Below, in pieces: positions 42,940 to 54,300 of a stretch of 64,000 bases of DNA; within the stretch, counting starts at the first letter, position 1, and each line of letters starts with the position of its first letter. Under the pieces are notes generated by a model. The model did no database searches. It was not told the origin of the DNA and worked only from the letters and a program-made list of their open reading frames with translations. This DNA comes from Agarophyton chilense (taxonomy: Eukaryota > Rhodophyta > Florideophyceae > Gracilariales > Gracilariaceae). The position numbers and the translations under genes were made by a program. Location of the stretch: positions 868,001-932,000 of the forward strand of contig JARGXX010000010.1 in NCBI GenBank assembly GCA_030374765.1, read 5' to 3'.

Positions 42940-44319
42940 CCACCCATGGTGTGATCCGCGCCCGCACGAAGGGAAGGAAGCACACAGGTTTGAAGGAGCT
43001 GAAACCGACCAATTCGCTCTTTAAGAAGCTCTTATCATACCGGTACTACCGTTTGGAGGACTCCTCTTTGGATCGTACACCCCGTGGTACGGGAAGAGTG
43101 AAGGACTGCATTAAGCGAATGCAGCTCTCACTTCGCAACCAGTTGTTTTCTGGAGAAGACCCAATATTAATGTTGGATTTCTTGGCACGCTTTGTCGCGG
43201 AAGCTGACATCCTTGGAATGAACGAGGGACAGGCCTACATTGCCCTTACCGTAGTTCTTACGTGGGCTTGCAAAAGACCAGTATCACTCTGTCAGAGGTA
43301 CATCACGCGCGTCCGAAGGATGGGTAACCTGCTGGCCCGAAGCAGTTCAGTACCTCCTGAGGTCGTATGCTACTAACTCCGCCATTCAGCAGGCGATACG
43401 CGCCCTACGGGACACTCTCCAACGTCCAGGCGAGTCGGAAACCGATTATTTGTCGCGCCTTAACAAGGCCTTCCACCGCTGTGGCAATTTTTACCCCGCT
43501 GAAGAGCGTTGTACCATTTTTGTCGATGGTTTGGACCCGGCGATCCGGTCTCTTGTTGCTCGACGTCGAGAAGATATACCTAAAGCCACGTATTTGGAAC
43601 TAGTGCAGTCCGCTCGCGCAAAAGGTGAAGCCCTGCGCGCACGCACTCCTCGATCCAGGGTTAGGTCCGCAAAAGCGTTGATGTTACAACCGGGTACCCC
43701 GTCTGCTTCGATGATCGACGAACAGGCCTCTCGAAGGGATTATGATAACGTGCAGCTAGCCCATAGCGACGTTCATTCCATCCCGACAACGGAGTTACCT
43801 TCAATCTTGGACGAGTCACAATACGTGATTGAGGATGACACGCTACTCTATGCGGATAATGGTCGCGTCCGTGCACCACGCTTCCCACACGAGAGTGGTA
43901 ATGTCCGCTTTTCGCGTCCTGGTTGGAGAAATACCCGCCCCGCGGTGAGGTTCGCCGAGCCTCGCCACCCAACGCCGGCTTCTGGTCTTATTTGTCATCT
44001 CTGCTACAAACCAGGCCATACTTCTCCACAATGTTTGTTTTCTCTCCGAGAATGGGCACAAGTCGTAGTCAATTACGAGGCCCTATCCCCGGAGGACAAA
44101 GCAGCTGTTCCGATTTTATCGCATGTCCGTGCTCTAACGAATGTTCCACGTCACGTGTCGCTTCCCCGAGCTCGGGTGGTACCTGCACCGGAATCCCGTG
44201 TCACCGTCGTGGTCGGTCACCCCACCGCTTCTGCGGTACCTTCTGGACCTGATGCCCAGGCGTTGCCCGCTCAACGCCCTGAGCAGCCGCCTCCGGCGGA
44301 GCAGGCCCAGAAAAACTAA
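42940..44319 (+). pseudogene. Gypsy gag, C-terminal part, frameshifted
   Basis: Two frames (to 43376, and 43450-44319) with overlap in content. Capsid-like KDCIKRMQLSLRNQLFSGED and FLARFVAEADILGMNE are followed, after a shift, by CWPEAVQ, RLNKAFHRCGNFYPAEERC and a CCHC knuckle CHLCYKPGHTSPQC (CX2CX4HX4C). It closely parallels the gag at 32-34 kb. Confidence 0.8.
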
Positions 44320-44321
44320 AT

Positions 44322-46096
44322 GTGGGAGTCTCCTCTCAAGGAGGGGCGCCCTCAGAGTCGAGGTCGACGGCGCCCGAAACGTCCAAGCCTCGCTCCACGG
44401 TCCAAATCCTTTCAAGGAAAGAGGCAGTCAATGACGTGAACTCGGAACACTTTAGCGTTCTGCGTCGTCCGTGGAAACGTGTTTCCCATAACCGATTCCC
44501 GGATAGAGTTCTGGTGATGGCCAAAAGAAATTACAAGGTCTATGCTGATCTTAACCTTTCACCCCAGTTTATGGTGCGATCTCTTACCGTCTTAGTCACC
44601 GTTGCCGGTCCGAACTTTGTCGTGGAGGAAGTGTTACCGCCTGCATTGCAGTCTAGGATCCGCCGCGACCACGTCCCGGAGGTCGCTGACGCGAACAACA
44701 AACCGTTGGATACGGTGGGGTTCATGGAACTGGTAGTCCGCGTTGGAGCTCGCGTGGTGAAACTCGACTTCGTCGTATGTCGGAAACTAGCCGCCCCAGT
44801 TATCTTGGGTTGCGACTTTTGCGACCGCTTCGTCGAAGCGATCTTCCCCCGCCAACGGCGTGTCGAGATGGAGTATGGATCGTCCCCTCCGATCGTCCGT
44901 CGCCCGCTTAGGCGTGCCACGAAGAAGCATGTCCCGCTACCGGCAGCTCAGGAACCTTGACCGGATAACCGTGAATCTAATAAGCTCCGCGTCGCTGCAT
45001 CGTTGTGCGTCCCGCCTGAGTCCCAAATGATGGTGAAATCAACCTCCCGTCAACATGGACTCCGAGTCTTGCAACCATTGTCGTCACTGTATGACAGGCA
45101 CAGCCTCGCAATTGCGAATGGAATCGTCCATGTGGAGCCAAACGAACCCTTTCACGTGCTGATCGCCAATCTAGGCACTGTACCCCAGTATCTGGTGAAG
45201 AACCAAGTGATAGGGTCCGTCATGCCGCACCCCATCGCTATGGTGCCGACAAAGCTGACCGCAGCTGACGTTCTCGGACTTGTCCACTCTAAGGAGGGGG
45301 TCAGCCCGGAACCCGTTTCATCGCCGGTACCCGGGGTTCAACCTGTAACATCAGGGACGCAGCCCGTTTCAACGAGTGGTGACCGCCCCGATCCAGTCCA
45401 AGAACTCGAGGACCTGGATCTCAGCCACGTCCCGGAGTCATACCGCCATCGATTGCGAGAACTGTTGAGGGAATTCACCACTATGTGGGACGCCTCCCTT
45501 GGTGAGATTGCTACTACGGAACACCGGATTGATTTGCTACCGGACACCCGACCCATCTCTCAGCACCCATACCGTGCCGGACCCGACGCACGCGCGGAGG
45601 AATAGGCACAAGTGGATAAAATGCTTCGAGCAGGAGTCATTGAACCGGCTCAGTCGCCGTGGGCTTCTCCAGTAGTACTGGCTCCAAAGCAGGATGGTTC
45701 CTGGAGGTTTTGCGTCGACTACCGTCGGTTGAATGCCGTCGCCGTCAAGGACGTGTATCCAATCCCAAGAATGGACGAGTATATTGAGTCACTGGGCACC
45801 GCCACCGTCTTTACAACCCTGGACGCCAATTGGGGATACTGGAAAGTTCCGGTAAGGAAGCAAGACCAGGATAAAACCGCTTTTGCGTGTCACTCCGGTC
45901 TCTACCGTTTCAAACGGATGCCTTTTGGTCTTACCAACGCCCCCGCCACTTTCCAGCGAGCCATTGACATCCTATTGGCCCGCTTCAAATGGCGTACCTG
46001 CCTGGTCCACCTGGATGACATAATCGTCTTCTCAGATAATCTGGACAAACATCTCACTCATGTGAGGGACATCATGACCACGCTTCGAGATGCGGG
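44322..46096 (+). pseudogene. Gypsy protease (active site lost) and N-terminal RT
   Basis: One register with two stops. Protease: the expected LDTGAGPNF site reads LTVLVTVAGPNF, so the catalytic Asp is lost; APVILGCDFCDRFVEAI is kept. After the linker, RT opens at about 45612 with MLRAGVIEPAQSPWASPVVL, FCVDYRRLN, FTTLDANWGYWKVPV, FKRMPFGLTNAPATFQRAID and LVHLDDIIVFSDNLD (catalytic LDD). The reading frame is then cut by the LTR at 46097. Confidence 0.85.
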
Positions 46097-46812
46097 TGTA
46101 GTATCCGATCTAGCGGAGAGAGCAGACACCTGCGACAGCGTTCGGACTGCCGATGGGTCCCTTGCGGCGAAGGAAAAGGGGTGGTAGAGCTACAACACCA
46201 GCGAGCTGGAAGTGGGGTGTAAGGCCACTACTCGCCAGCGAGGGTGAACAGTGCAACTGTAAAACGTTGATGGAACGTAAGTACGAGACGGCTCGTGAAG
46301 TGGTTGGGGGCTGACTATCTATTATAGCTCGTCCGGATCTCCGGTTAAGGAATCCCAAGCGAGGAACAGAATAGTCATGATGCCCATGTTGTCTCCTTTA
46401 CTTGGAGTCGGCGCTCATCTCTGGTACACTATATACTGTGTACCAGGGTGAGTGCCCAAACAAATATATAAATAATACCCAGTGGTAAGCCACTTAGCCA
46501 AACCACTGTATGGGTATGGTCCCTAATGGACGTCTAGCTACAAAGGGTAGTAAAGCCCTCCACGTGGATCGCCACTACATGCGCCGTTGCCAATATATCA
46601 TTCCCCTAGGAAGGGTCGCAACTATGCGCGTGCCGTGGTAAGCCACTCGACCCATGACGCCACGTTTTCCACTAAGACATTCTGCCTCTAGGCATCCTAT
46701 GCGGGATGACGCTTCATATCACAATGCTGATGATAACACTCACTTACGAGTTCCAACCGCGACTTCGCAAAAAACCAACCTATCGGATTCCCCGACATAG
46801 TAGAATACTACA
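46097..46812. mobile_element. 716-bp solo LTR inserted in the gypsy RT
   Basis: TGTAGTATCC...GAATACTACA with flanks GCGGG (46092-46096) and GCGAG (46813-46817), a 5-bp duplication with one mismatch. Closely similar to the LTR at 34585-35250. RT sequence continues directly after it (LKLKKCDIFKDTVKYLGHVI). So this family transposed after the 43-50 kb element was in place, then lost its body by LTR recombination. Confidence 0.9.
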
Positions 46813-46817
46813 GCGAG

Positions 46818-47052
46818 TGTCACTCTCAAGTTGAAGAAATGTGACATCTTCAAGGACACCGTGAAGTATCTCGGCCATGTTATCCGTCCAGGACGTGTTA
46901 CAGTCGAGGAGACTCGTGTTAAGTCACTCAAAGAGGCTAAAGAACCGCGGACGCAAACCGAGCTTCGGTCCTTCCTGGGACTCGCGAACGTCTACCGACG
47001 ATTCATCCCGCACTTTGCGGACGAAGCTGCACCGTTAAACGCGCTTTTGCGG
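46818..47052 (+). pseudogene. Gypsy RT C-terminal portion
   Basis: Continuation of RT after the solo LTR: KKCDIFKDTVKYLGHVIRPG, then QTELRSFLGLANVYRRFIPH, the thumb/connection blocks of Ty3 RT, ending at TAA 47053. Confidence 0.85.
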
Positions 47053-47059
47053 TAAGGCC

Positions 47060-50000
47060 AACCACCAAAACTGGACCACTTAACCCCCGTTCAAACGGAA
47101 TTTTTCAACTCTCTTAATGATTCTGTCGTCTCTGCCCCGATCCTCTCGTTGCCCAAGCCTGGAAGGCCCTTCACCGTAGATACGGACGCCAGCGACTACC
47201 AGGTGGTGCACTGTTTCAAACTGTACCCAATGGGGAAAGACGCCCCGTAGGGTACTGGTACCGATCGCTAAACGTCCACGAGAAGATTTACTCCGTCTCG
47301 GAGAAGGAATGCCTTGCAGTAGTGTGGGCATTACAAAAGTTGCGCCCCTATCTCATGGGTAATCATTTCACCGTTTTTTCGGACCACGCATCACTTCGAT
47401 GGCTACTCTCCATCTCAGAGCCTTCAGGCCGCTTGATACGTTGGCGTCTCCGTCTAGTGGAATTTGACTTTGACGTGCAGTACCAAAAAGGATCGTGCAA
47501 CACCCAAGCCGATGCTCTCTCCCGCCTGGTCACTACTGGCGAAGCACTACCCGTCAAAGATGATGAAATACCCTGCTTTGCAGTGAATGGAGACGACGCT
47601 ACCATCGAGGACGAGGAAAGAGACACGGAATCTTCAGATTCCGGTTCCGAATTGGACGACTTTCCTCTCTCGGAAGATTCCGAGAAACCATTACCAGGGA
47701 ACTTCGTGCCTATTACTCCAGAGGAGATGATACGGGAGCAATTCGCTGACCCGTTCTGTGCTAAAGTCAGCGCTCAACTCAATGGAGGACGTACTCTCCC
47801 CTTTCAGGTGAATGACGCCGGATACCTTGTACGGACCGTCGGATCGCACCCACAAATCGTGGTACCACATAACCTCCAGTCGAGAGTCTTGCGGTTGTCG
47901 CACTACTCCAAACTGAGTGGCCTCGTCAGGGGACGGAAACTTTACCTCACCCAACTCCTTAACTTCTACTGGCCTGCCATGGCAGTGGATTGCTACGCAA
48001 CGGTGCGGTTTTGTACCGATTGCGCTCGGAACCGTGTCAAGCTCCGCCGTCACGCGAAGAAGTTGAAGCTGTTTCCAGCTCACGCTCCATTGGAGTTTGT
48101 GGCCATCGATATACTCGGTCCCTTCCTTACCACTAAGCGGAATTACAAGTTCTTTCTCGTAATTACGGATCGCTTCTCAAAGCTGGTCCGGACCGTACCG
48201 TTACGGAAGATCTCCGCTATGAGTGTGGCTCAAGCCTTCGTCCTACACTGGGTCTTCGTCTACGGCCCACCGGTCAACCTCCTTTCCGATAACGGGAGAC
48301 AGTTCGCCTCTCGTTTCTTCGAGGATGTGTGTCGCATCTTGGACATTAACAACCTGTTTACGACCACTTACCACCCCCAAACTAATGGTCAGGCCGAACG
48401 GTTCAACCGGACATTACTTGCGACACTCCGTTCATACGTTGCAGACCACCCCAAAGATTGGGACTTGTTCACTGATGCGCTCACCTTTGCGTACAATACG
48501 CAGGTGCACAGGACAACTGGATTAACGCCCTTCGAGTTGGTACTGTCCCGTACCCCATCACCCGTGGCGCTGGAACCACAGCTCACGCCGAATACCTTTC
48601 CGTCACCGACTGCTTACCGCGAAGCGTAGAAAACTTGGCTCAAGAAGCTCGTTCCCGCCGCACGGCGTTCAATAGGCCGAGCCCAGGCCGCTTACAAGCG
48701 TGACTTTGATACCAAAGCCCCTCGCTCGCCGCCACGTCTCGCCCCCGACGGTCATGTATTCATCCGCAAGGAGTATTGGAACCCAGAGAAGGAGAAACGC
48801 CACAAGCTGTCACCCGTTGCCGACGGCCCCTTTCGGGATATTTCGGTGGCTCCCGACACTGTCGTCGTTGACCTCGCTGGTAATCACGAACGCATCTCCC
48901 GCGATCGCATGGTATCGGCTCCTCCGCCATTAACTTCCCAACCTACTGGTTTTACTGCTCCTGTTGAAACGGATTCCTCGACCCCCTTACCCCAGGTCCA
49001 CCCGCGGCCCTACGCGTTACCACACCCATATCGGGGTTTGTCTGACCTTCCGCTACCCGCGGCGCCCAACCCGCAAGGAATCGTGTCGCGCATTCGTCGC
49101 TCCCCCCCGGTCCACCTGACAGACAACAACCCCGGTGCATCGTCTAAGGAGGGAAAGGCGCCCGACAGCCGTCGTAATCCGGTCGATACCGTCGCTGAAA
49201 ACGCCGCACCGTCGCGTGTCATTCTTCGCCCATCAAGGATGCCTGATACCGACGTCCTGCACGACTCGACGCAGCCGCTATCCAAGCTTCAGAACGCAGC
49301 TGCGGATAACGCCACCAACACTCGCCGAGGTGTCACCACACGTGCAACACGGGATGAAAATGCGCTCGACGCACCGCAGCCTGATACAGTACGAGTGGAC
49401 GACGCACCGCCAAGTACCCCGCACAGGGAGGCGGATAAATCCACGGCGCCGACGCCGGACAGCCAGCCATTGGAACGCTCACGTGACTACACAGAACCTC
49501 GCCGTGGGACAGAGAGGTGCGACAATGTGCCACCGCCCCAGCGAAGCTCACCGCCGAAGCGAGCTTCACCACGCCGATTAGCGGAACGACCACCCGGGTT
49601 ACCCGCCGGTGTGGGCCCTCCAACTGGAGTGGGAAACGCCGAAGCAAACCAGGCACTTGGGGAAGATGAACCGCCGAAGTCGGGTCGACATTCCATTCAG
49701 CCGAGGACTGCCTTGCGCGCTACACGGTCCGACCGGAGCGAAGCCGCCCAACGCATGATCACTTCGGTGCCCCCGGGCTCAGGACTGGTACCACCAGGAA
49801 ATAGCTGTAGGACAACGCTTGGAGCGGAGACAACACGAAGATGTTTGGGGTCTTCCTCTCTTGAGAGACACGCCTCAGGCGGGGGAGACGCGTCCCAGCG
49901 GAGCACAGAAACAGAGCCACTCCGGAAAGGCACGACGAAGTCGGGTGTAAGACCGAGTCCATCCGGCGGGATATACCTAGAGTGTTCTGGTGAGCACGGC

Positions 50001-50219
50001 ACAGTCCCGGGTGTGACCAATCCTATGCGGAGCGGTACCACGGCGATTGTCGTAAAAGGAGCGAGGAAACACTCGTATGAGGTCGACGAGCGAGGTGAGT
50101 GGTGCGGCCACTCACGAGAGCCAAAAAGGAGAACAAGAGGAAAACGGGGGCGAAACCCTATACAGGGGCGAGACTACGACAAGTGTCGGCGATTAAATAT
50201 GAACCCACGGTGGTGGTAG
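47060..50219 (+). pseudogene. Gypsy RNase H, integrase and 450-residue C-terminal extension
   Basis: RNase H start (PFTVDTDASDY) is followed by a frameshift, then an intact 435-codon frame: FTVFSDHASLRWLLS and GSCNTQADALSRL (RNase H end), an HHCC-like module (LSHYSKLSG...FCTDCARN), and an integrase core with Asp in FVAIDILGPF, Asp in NLLSDNGRQFAS and Glu in NGQAERFNRTLLATL. A single TAG (48627) separates the integrase tail, RKEYWNPEKEKRHKLSPVAD and GPF (GPY/F module). The frame then stays open a further 450 codons as a Pro/Arg/Ser-rich, disordered extension ending at 50219. No chromodomain is visible. Confidence 0.85.
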
Positions 50220-50739
50220 CACTCTGGTCGACAGAGGGTTGGATGAACTAAGGTGCCACGGGCGCTCACGCAGTATGCGGTGAAGACGCGCCGAAGGCGA
50301 AAAGTTCAGAGCCAGGACTCCCTCCTTGGATCTCCCAAGAGGGTCTTTACTGGGGAGCAGTGCTCAACCTTCTAAGTAGTGTGGCGCGCGGCCCCTGACA
50401 GTGGGTGCGCGCCCGAAAAATAGACACTAAATAGCGATAGCGTAGTCAAATAAATACTTAAAATTACTAAATAATATTAACCATTACGTCTGTGTTCTCG
50501 GAATGCCAGATAAGTGTGCTAGATAGCTAGTTTTGTAAATAAAAAGCCAAAAAATCTAAGAATTTTGCAGATTGCGCTAGTTCGGCACCTGAAAAAAAGA
50601 TTTTGGAAATAAGAACTCCATGCATCTAAGTGTTTTGACCACTTAATGCAGTTGAATCTGCATTTGCAGTTTACTGGTCACTTTTGACCGCTCTAGGTGG
50701 AGATCCATACCAAGGCAGTCGTCAGTACCTTCTACCTCA
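50220..50739. other. 3' flank of the gypsy element, no gene
   Basis: The first 200 bp are GC-rich like the gypsy internal region; from about 50420 composition shifts to AT-rich. I found no LTR end or target duplication here. Confidence 0.5.
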
Positions 50740-51391
50740 TTACTGGCCCTTTTGCTTACTAGGCTCCAGCGTTCCACCGGGAGGGTATTTGAGGTTGAAG
50801 AAGTCCACCACCGCATTCTCAACCTCGTCCACCTCCCCACTGCTCAAGTTCCTCACACCCGGCTGCCCCACCACACACACATTCCCACCCTTCTTCTCCA
50901 CATCCATACCAACCCTCCTCTTCTTCAGCCGACTCTCTCCAACTCCTCCCCCTTTCCATTCCTCTCTCCCCTTCTTCATCCCAGCCGGCTCCCCGCGTCT
51001 CCCTGGCGTCACCGGCGACCCTTTCGCTCTCCCCCTCTCCTCTCCCACCTCCTTCAACACCTTCCGCGCACCCCAAATCTCCCCCACCCCTTCCATGTGC
51101 ACTTCCAACACCTTCACACGCCTCTTCAGTTCCTCATTCGCCCTCCACAGCTTCCCCATCTCCAGCCCCATGGGGATCCGCTCGACATCGCCAACGCCCG
51201 CGAAAGCTATCGACAAGAGCCACCGCAAGCGCAAGCGCACTCACCTTAGTGCGGCCAGTAGTACCCGCAGCCTCCCACACAGCACCCCCCCTCGAAAATC
51301 CTCTCGCCCACCTCCGGCCTTTTATCTCCTTTTTTTGACCCGCTTTTCGCGCGCGCTCGCCCAATTTCAGTACCCTCGTACACCCCTGCAT
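50740..51391 (-). CDS. Coiled-coil basic protein, unknown, one probable 64-nt intron
   Basis: ATG 51391 opens a basic exon (MQGCTRVLKLGERARKAGQK ... GRTK). A strong donor AAG|GTGAGT follows, with intron 51181-51244 and acceptor GATGTCGAG|CGG. The join is phase 0 into RIPMGLEMGKLWRANEELKR, giving about 195 residues. Residues about 52-85 form a heptad coiled coil (EMGKLWRANEELKRRVKVLE). A Gly/Arg/Lys-rich middle and an acidic helix near the end (SGEVDEVENAVVDFFNLKYP) follow. The family is unknown. It is divergent from the pantoate-dehydrogenase-like gene (391 bp apart). Confidence 0.45.
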
Positions 51392-51782
51392 CTACGCTCC
51401 GGATGCCCTTCACCCCACTCATTGCTCACTCACACACTCCCATCCATATTCCTACACCTTCTATCATGTTCAGCGCTCCCTCACTACTCCCAATTTCATA
51501 GCCTTCTCATTTATAATAAATCACACTCATTCGTAACACAAACCGCCGATTACTCATAAGCCCTCTTTCCCGTTATGACTTCCATAACAACACACACTCC
51601 TACACTTTTAACACGATAAACACCATTCAATATCATAAATCTAACCTCCTTCCCAAAAACCCCTAACACCCATTCCTCCACAACCATACTCCTTCTCTAT
51701 TTAATCACATCTCCACACTCGCCACCCCCACCACTTCTTCAATTCCAAGCACACCGCACTCCAAACACCTTTCGCAATCAAC

Positions 51783-52699
51783 ATGACCGACTCTCTCACT
51801 GCCATCCCTTGCACCTCCGACCCAGCCGTTATTGTCGGCAGAGGCCGAATCGGCACTTTGCTTCGCAACAACGGCACCCCACAAGATGCTTTTCTCTCAA
51901 CTCAAGAATTCATCTCCGCGCAATACATCCCCGACGGCCCCATTTTCTTCTGCGGCAGAAATCATTCACTCGAAGACGTCATTCAATTCTGCCCTTCCTC
52001 CCGCAGAGAGGATCTGGTCTTCCTTCAGAACGGAAACATTCTCCCTCTTCTTTCAACCTATGGGCTCCAAAACTGCACCAAAGCCGTTCTCTTCCTCGCC
52101 GTCCCCTCCCTTAACGCACCCCCCAAGGACGGTGTCACCCTCCTCAGTCCCCATGGTCTCACAACTGCCACCGGCAAATGGGCTTCCGTACTCGCCAATC
52201 GCCTCAGTACCGCAGGCCTCACTTGTCATGTCGTCGACCAGCCCTCCTTCTCTAAAGCTTACTACGAAAAACTCGTATGGATATCAGCTTTTAATCTCGT
52301 CGGCTCCTCTTATGGCTTTATCACAATGCACGAAGTTGCAGTACAACACCGCACAGTCGTTTCAACCATAATGAAAGAGCTCCTCACCATCGTCACATCC
52401 GAAACAGGAATCGCCTACAATACAACAGAAACACTCCACACCGCACAGTCGTTTCAACCATAATGAAAGAGCTCCTCACCATCGTCACATCCGAAACAGG
52501 AATCGCCTACAATACAACAGAAACACTCCAAAAACTTCTGGCCCACGGAAAAACACTTACACAGTTCCCCACCTCGTTCTCAGACTTTGAGTTCCGGAAC
52601 GTCTACTTCTACAACGTTTCTAACGCCCAAAAATCCATTGGAAACCGTGACCCCGCCCCTTTCCATACGAACTTCTTGAACGTCCTCCTCAATGGGTAG
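51783..52699 (+). pseudogene. Ketopantoate-reductase (ApbA/PanE)-like gene broken by a tandem duplication
   Basis: The product begins with a Rossmann nucleotide-binding site, PAVIVGRGRIGTLLRNN (GxGxxG). It continues with DLVFLQNGNILPLL and KAVLFLAVPSLNAPP, then YEKLVWISAFNLVGSSYGF, where the Lys-x-x-Trp/Asn-type helix of ketopantoate reductase relatives lies. Such proteins reduce 2-ketoacids with NAD(P)H; this eukaryotic branch has no confirmed substrate. A 92-bp segment occurs twice in tandem (52347-52438, 52439-52530). As 92 is not divisible by 3, the frame ends at 52463 with HTAQSFQP. The expected C-terminus reads on only from the second copy (MKELLTIVTSE ... to 52699). Without one copy the gene would be 274 codons. 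The duplication is real, very recent, or an assembly error. Confidence 0.7.
52347..52530. repeat. 92-bp perfect tandem duplication
   Basis: Both copies run CACCGCACAG...AACACTCCA without a mismatch that I can see. It lies inside the ketopantoate-reductase-like coding sequence and shifts its frame. Confidence 0.95.
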
Positions 52700-53114
52700 T
52701 ACTTCATTTATATACCCCTTTCAATAAAAACAAGTCCTCCTCTCTAAAGCATATGTCCATCTCCTTCGCTGCCTCGATAAAGACTGCGTTCCGCACGACA
52801 CCACGTCAGAATATATGAAACGATATTAAGAATTGCTTCGTACATCACAAATCATCACTACAACCACTCTTCATAAATCTTCCAACTTTGCAATTAAGTC
52901 TGTACCCAATAACCGCTCCTACAGCCTATCAAAGGTTTTCATTCATAACAATTATTCATACTCCGCGACAGAGATACGGCAACAACCTAACAACTACTTT
53001 GATCACTACATATATATATCCACCGATGACCACCCTACTTCATTGCGCTCAACATACTGTATCCAGTCCCTCACAAATACCTTTCTACACAACACTCTCC
53101 TCTCCTTCTCAAGC

Positions 53115-53459
53115 ATGCAGCGCTACGAAGCACGTCTTTCCCTACCCCCTGGTTCTTCTGTCCAATGCTCAGCAGCTGTGGATATTCTTCCACAACGAAC
53201 GGTTATCACCATCGACGAAGTCCTTCAAATCAAACTTCCAACCACCCAGAATGTGGTCGAAGTCAGAGGGTTCCAGAATCATATCACCAACGAGCTCATG
53301 GACGAGATTCGTGACATTTGTACGACCACCAGGAGGCTCCCCACTCGCAACTCCCTACAGCAGCAAGATACTCTGAAACAACTGTTCAAAGAGCGGTATC
53401 ATATCGTTACCTATGTGCAGCGTACAAGGAAGACTAGCAAACCGGAACGCCTTTACTAA
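53115..53459 (+). CDS. Unknown 114-residue protein
   Basis: First ATG (MQRYEARLSLPPGSSVQCSA) after TATATATAT at about 53009. The frame is also open upstream to 52833. The product has a beta-rich N-terminal half (VITIDEVLQIKLPTTQNVVEV) and a helical basic C-terminal half (NELMDEIRDICTTTRRL ... DTLKQLFKERYHIVTYVQR). No family recognised. It might be the first exon of the membrane-protein gene that follows, whose frame has no starting Met. Confidence 0.45.
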   Translation: MQRYEARLSLPPGSSVQCSAAVDILPQRTVITIDEVLQIKLPTTQNVVEVRGFQNHITNELMDEIRDICTTTRRLPTRNSLQQQDTLKQLFKERYHIVTYVQRTRKTSKPERLY

Positions 53460-53471
53460 GATGTTCAGTTA

Positions 53472-54300
53472 GCAAACACTCTTCACATCGACCTTAACGT
53501 TCACAATCACACTAACTACACTCTTCGGAGTTATAGACCCAGCTCTGCAATATACGCTTCCATTCAGATTCAACTCTCTCCTTCGGTTCATTCTCATAAC
53601 GCTATTGAGGTGTTCTATCCAAAGCCTGCTACACATTCTCATAATCGAAGGAGGCGTACAATGTATAAACGCGTTATACGGGTCTCTACAAACTACGCCG
53701 TTCAATCCAAACCAGCGATATACCTGGAAGAAACGAGCCTTTCTGGAATTCGGGGCTCTACTCCTTACTCTACTCATCCCCCTCAACGCCATACTTTTCC
53801 TCGTTCACCGCTTCATTCCAGTCAGCGGTACCCTTTCATCAGACGTGAAGACAAATTGTATCGCCTTCTCCACAGGAGGGGCCGCAGTTGGCGCTTTGGC
53901 ATATCTTCTCCAGCTTGTTTCTATATCCTTCTTTCCAGAGTCCTATCTTAACACAAAGTTCACAATGACCCCGGAACCACGGAGAACCTCTTTTATGAAC
54001 CTCGTGCTTGGCGCCCTCTCCCACTCTTTTCAACAGGCTTTATTCATATCCAGTCCGGATGTAACCTTCCGACTACTCGGTATGAGGCTGTCGGCATGCA
54101 CTTTCGCTGCACTCTCTTCAACCGCCTTCTCCACCTCTCGCATTGAGGGACCTGGTGTTCCTATACTGCTTGGTAACACAGTGGATGTCGTAATCTTGAT
54201 ATCTTCGACAGTTGTCATTCACTATGAAAAAGTGAAAGCAAGTGCTACTCTCACGCGTTTCAATCCAGTTGTTCAGGAGTTTCTACTGAAAGACGACTGA
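53472..54300 (+). CDS. Multi-pass membrane protein, 5' end probably spliced
   Basis: The frame is open from a TAG at 53469-53471 and contains no Met for about 165 codons, so the start lies in an upstream exon. TACTAAGATGTTCAGTTAG just before it looks like branch point plus acceptor. About 275 residues with four or five hydrophobic helices: TLTTLFGVIDPAL, LLRFILITLLRCSIQSLLHI, FLEFGALLLTLLIPLNAILF, IAFSTGGAAVGALAYLLQLV and VDVVILISSTVVIHY. The C-terminus is soluble (RFNPVVQEFLLKDD). Family unknown. It converges with the ParB-dioxygenase gene, with ends 81 bp apart. Confidence 0.5.

Larger units (their letters stand above)
42933..50219 (+). mobile_element. Ty3/gypsy retrotransposon internal region, 5'-truncated
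   Basis: Order gag (partial) - protease - RT - RNase H - integrase - long C-terminal extension, all on the plus strand, the Ty3/gypsy order. The gag N-terminus and 5' LTR are missing; no 3' LTR was identified after 50.2 kb. A 716-bp solo LTR interrupts RT. In-frame stops (44958 TGA, 45603 TAG, 48627 TAG) and frameshifts in gag and RNase H mark it as inactive. Confidence 0.9.

Noticed and set aside
7900..48640. A variant genetic code, suggested by many long frames with single in-frame stops (TAG 7921, TAA 12704, TGA 33192, TGA 44958, TAG 45603, TAG 48627).
   Set aside because: All three stop codons are involved, they occur in transposons or pseudogene-like sequence, and the host genes (ATP3, PP2C, bZIP, the 1228- and 1043-codon genes) contain none internally. 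Ordinary decay explains them.
50684..51559. 291-codon plus-strand frame rich in Pro/Ser/Thr/Phe.
   Set aside because: Antisense of a purine-rich minus-strand gene with a clear intron donor and coiled coil; the plus frame has no ATG-led structure or domain.
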